A DNA stretch of 64,000 bases from JADYZU01 sp964540965. Lineage in GTDB: Bacteria > Pseudomonadota > Alphaproteobacteria > Rhodobacterales > Rhodobacteraceae. Both the position numbers and the translations under genes were made by a program. Shown piece after piece: positions 62,127-64,000 of this stretch; within the stretch, counting starts at the first letter, position 1; every line of letters starts with the position of its first letter. Location: assembly GCA_964540965.1 (NCBI GenBank), contig CAZIOT010000006.1, forward strand, positions 137,935 through 201,934, given 5' to 3'. The notes under the pieces are model-generated. The model saw nothing but the letters and a program-made list of their open reading frames with translations, ran no database searches and was not told where the DNA came from.

Positions 62127-62943
62127 GCCAGCCGGGCAGGGCGCGGTCGCCGACCAGCGCCTCGCGCACCAGCCCGTCGACATGCGCGGCGAATGCGGCG
62201 ACGCTGCCGCCGTCGCGGAAGGTCAGCCAGCTTTGCCCCAGATAGACCGCCGCCAGCCGCGATCCGAACACGGTGACCGGCGCTGAATAGAGCCGCCGGC
62301 CGTCGAACAGGCTGATCCGCAGCGTCGGGAACAGAAGCGCGGCAAGGTCGGCCAGATGCGCGATCTGGCCCCGCGCGGCATCGGCGGGCAGGCCCGTGTA
62401 ATAGCCGTCGCTGCGCGCGAGGGCGGTGATTTCCTCCACCGGCACCGCGATTTCCAGATCCGAGCGCGCCGACAGGATGTCGGCGATGCGCGCCGAGGCC
62501 GCCGCGATGGCGGCGTCCGGATCGGGGCCGAGCTGGCCGGCATATTCCCACGCCATCACCGCCGGCGTCTTGATCAGGTCGGGCAGATGCGCCGCGACAT
62601 GGCGGACCCGCGCCCCCGCTGCCTCGGAATGCCAGCCATAAAGCCGGTCGTCGATCAGCGCGCGCGGCGCACCGGGCACAAGCGGCACCGCCAGATCGGC
62701 GGCGCGGTCCGGCAGGTCGGTCAGGCCCAGCAACCAGTCAGCCGAGACCCCCAGGACCGAAGCGCATTCGGCGGCAACCTGCGCGTTCGGCAGGCGCTTG
62801 CCGCCCGGCGCCAGCACCTGCGACACGGTTGAACGGTCGACCCGCACCCGTCGTGCCAGTTCGGCCTGTGCCAGACCGCGATCCGCCATCGCCCGGGCCA
62901 GCCGGTCGCGGAACAGGCCGGCGCGGTCGCGTTTGTCGGTCAT
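62113..62943 (-). CDS. XRE-family transcriptional regulator with unknown C-terminal domain
   Basis: A 276-residue protein. The N-terminal HTH_3 (about residues 8-70: LARAMADRGLAQAELARRVRVDRSTVSQVL...LGVSADWLLGL) is followed by a 200-residue alpha/beta domain (EEITALARSDGYYTGLPADAARGQIAHLADLAALLFPTLRISLFDGRRLYSAPVTVFGSRLAAVYLG). This domain resembles no ligand domain I can name. It is divergent from the desaturase gene, with a 107-bp gap, so that gene is a plausible target. Confidence 0.82.
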   Translation of the reverse strand: MTDKRDRAGLFRDRLARAMADRGLAQAELARRVRVDRSTVSQVLAPGGKRLPNAQVAAECASVLGVSADWLLGLTDLPDRAADLAVPLVPGAPRALIDDRLYGWHSEAAGARVRHVAAHLPDLIKTPAVMAWEYAGQLGPDPDAAIAAASARIADILSARSDLEIAVPVEEITALARSDGYYTGLPADAARGQIAHLADLAALLFPTLRISLFDGRRLYSAPVTVFGSRLAAVYLGQSWLTFRDGGSVAAFAAHVDGLVREALVGDRALPGWLSAL

Positions 62944-63050
62944 CGTTGTGTTTTGTCACCAACGTGGCGTTTATGGTGCGAAGATACGGCATGGACGGTT
63001 GCCGCGCCAGTGCTAGCGTGGTGCCGGGGACGGACGGGGACAACGGGACG

Positions 63051-63950
63051 ATGGAGCAGGCGCGCGGACGCTTTCTGGAATGGCCGACCCTGGCCCTGCT
63101 GGCGGTTGCCTATGGCGGCTGGGCGGCGGCGCTGTTCTGGCTGGCGCCGGTCAGCCTGTGGCTGGCGGTGCCGCTTGCGGCCCTGGCCGCGGCGCTGCAT
63201 TCCTCGCTGACGCATGAGGCGATCCATGGTCATCCGACGCGGAACGGTGCGCTGAACGCCGCGCTTCTGCTGCTGCCGCTGACGCTCTGGGTGCCCTATC
63301 TGCGCTTCATGGATACCCATCTGGCGCATCATCACGACGAAATCCTGACCGATCCCTATGACGACCCGGAATCGAACTACCTCGACCCGGTGGTCTGGGC
63401 GCGGTTGCCGGGCTGGTGGCGGGCGGTTCTGCGGTTCAACAACCGGCTTGTCGGGCGGATCAGCATCGGGCCGGCCATCGGCATGATGTCCTTTGTCGCC
63501 GCCGACCTGCGGCTGATCGCCAGGGGCGACCGCCGAGTGCTGTGGTCGTGGCTCTTGCACCTGCCGCCGCTGGCGCTGGTGATCTGGATCGCGCTTCTGT
63601 CGCCGATGCCGTTCTGGGCCTTCCTGCTTTCGGCCTATCTCGCCACGTCGATCCTCAAGATCCGCACCTTCCTGGAACACCGGGCGCATGAGCGCGCTTC
63701 GGGCCGCACGGTGGTGGTCGAGGATCGCGGCATCCTCGCGCTGCTGTTCCTGAACAACTGCTATCACGTTGTCCACCACATCCACCCGAAGGTGCCATGG
63801 TATGACCTGCCGGCGCTGTATGCCGAACGCCGGGCGCATTACCTGCGGCGCAATGACGGCTATCGCTACACGTCCTACGGCGAGGTCTTTCGCCGGTATT
63901 TCTGGCGGGCCAAGGATCCGGTGCCGCATCCACTGATGCGGCAGGACTAG
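63051..63950 (+). CDS. fatty acid desaturase family protein
   Basis: A 299-residue membrane di-iron enzyme with three histidine boxes: HEAIHGH (near residue 53), HLAHHHD (near 90) and HVVHHIHP (near 245). They lie between four hydrophobic segments. It could desaturate or hydroxylate an acyl chain or a carotenoid-like substrate. The ATG at 63051 follows AACGGGACG; an upstream in-frame ATG at 62973 is possible but lies near the regulator promoter. It ends at the putative IS edge. Confidence 0.9.
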   Translation: MEQARGRFLEWPTLALLAVAYGGWAAALFWLAPVSLWLAVPLAALAAALHSSLTHEAIHGHPTRNGALNAALLLLPLTLWVPYLRFMDTHLAHHHDEILTDPYDDPESNYLDPVVWARLPGWWRAVLRFNNRLVGRISIGPAIGMMSFVAADLRLIARGDRRVLWSWLLHLPPLALVIWIALLSPMPFWAFLLSAYLATSILKIRTFLEHRAHERASGRTVVVEDRGILALLFLNNCYHVVHHIHPKVPWYDLPALYAERRAHYLRRNDGYRYTSYGEVFRRYFWRAKDPVPHPLMRQD

Positions 63951-64000
63951 AGGGCGTCTTCATTTAGGCGAGCCAGGCCATTGCGCATGCGAGTGAGACG
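63951..64000 (-). mobile_element. probable insertion-sequence end, cut by the window
   Basis: Right after the desaturase stop, GAGGGCGTCTTCATTT looks like a terminal repeat. On the minus strand a frame enters from the window edge and ends VSLACAMAWLA followed by TAA (63964-63966). This is the kind of hydrophobic C-terminus seen in IS5-like transposases. Only 50 bases are visible, so the family is a guess. Confidence 0.4.

Overview
The window is about 64 kb of chromosome from a high-GC alphaproteobacterium. It is most likely a member of Rhodobacterales (Paracoccaceae; Rhodobacter/Paracoccus-like). The evidence is the family content and gene order: pccR-pccB-pccA-scpA propionate genes, the ppx-ppk-hdaA-perM cluster, a divergent choXWV/betI-betB-betA cluster, a short type-2 ProS, and the dispersed GC-rich 3' repeat common in this order. 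Genes are densely packed, often with 1-4 base overlaps, on both strands. No rRNA, tRNA, CRISPR array or complete prophage is visible.

Layout. 1-6.6 kb: a truncated YmdB-type phosphoesterase, an EamA exporter, an SLC13/RCK permease, a small lipoprotein, YebC and a leucine-rich-repeat lipoprotein. 5.7-8.3 kb: an ArgP-type LysR regulator divergent from a LysE exporter, then a second EamA exporter. 8.3-15.2 kb: choline uptake (ChoXWV) and oxidation to glycine betaine (BetB, BetA), with a BetI operator in the divergent promoter and three back-to-back palindromes between betB and betA. 15.3-27 kb: propionyl-CoA to succinyl-CoA assimilation (PccR, PccB, PccA, ScpA). Four small genes, three of them for exported proteins, lie between pccB and pccA among strongly structured noncoding stretches. 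27-30.3 kb: a VOC protein, a DnaJ/TerB protein, a nuclease/phosphatase-fold enzyme and small proteins. 30.4-36 kb: Ppx, Ppk, HdaA and a PerM-type protein. 36-41 kb: a small disordered protein, ProS, LolC/E, LolD, a cytochrome c lipoprotein and a zinc-protease-like lipoprotein. 41-46.8 kb: DUF1194, an orphan BrnA with a 5'-truncated brnT, a low-GC exported coiled-coil protein, ParE, a GFA protein and a frameshifted GNAT gene. 46.8-51.7 kb: a 2OG oxygenase, a Phd-Doc toxin-antitoxin pair, a GST, a MATE exporter and DedA. 51.7-64 kb: Tag, a hydrolase, MetG, an SASA esterase, an SDR, Kup, an aldo-keto reductase, a lipocalin, an XRE regulator, a desaturase and what looks like an insertion-sequence edge.

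Most of the window is ordinary core chromosome. The parts worth a second look are: (i) the pccB-pccA interval, with a switch-like leader RNA before a 49-residue lipoprotein gene and a strong terminator 27 bases before pccA; (ii) the 1.2 kb low-GC insertion that appears to have cut brnT; (iii) the triple-palindrome betB-betA spacer; (iv) a lower-GC orphan stretch near 52.2 kb. None can be called a new system from sequence alone.
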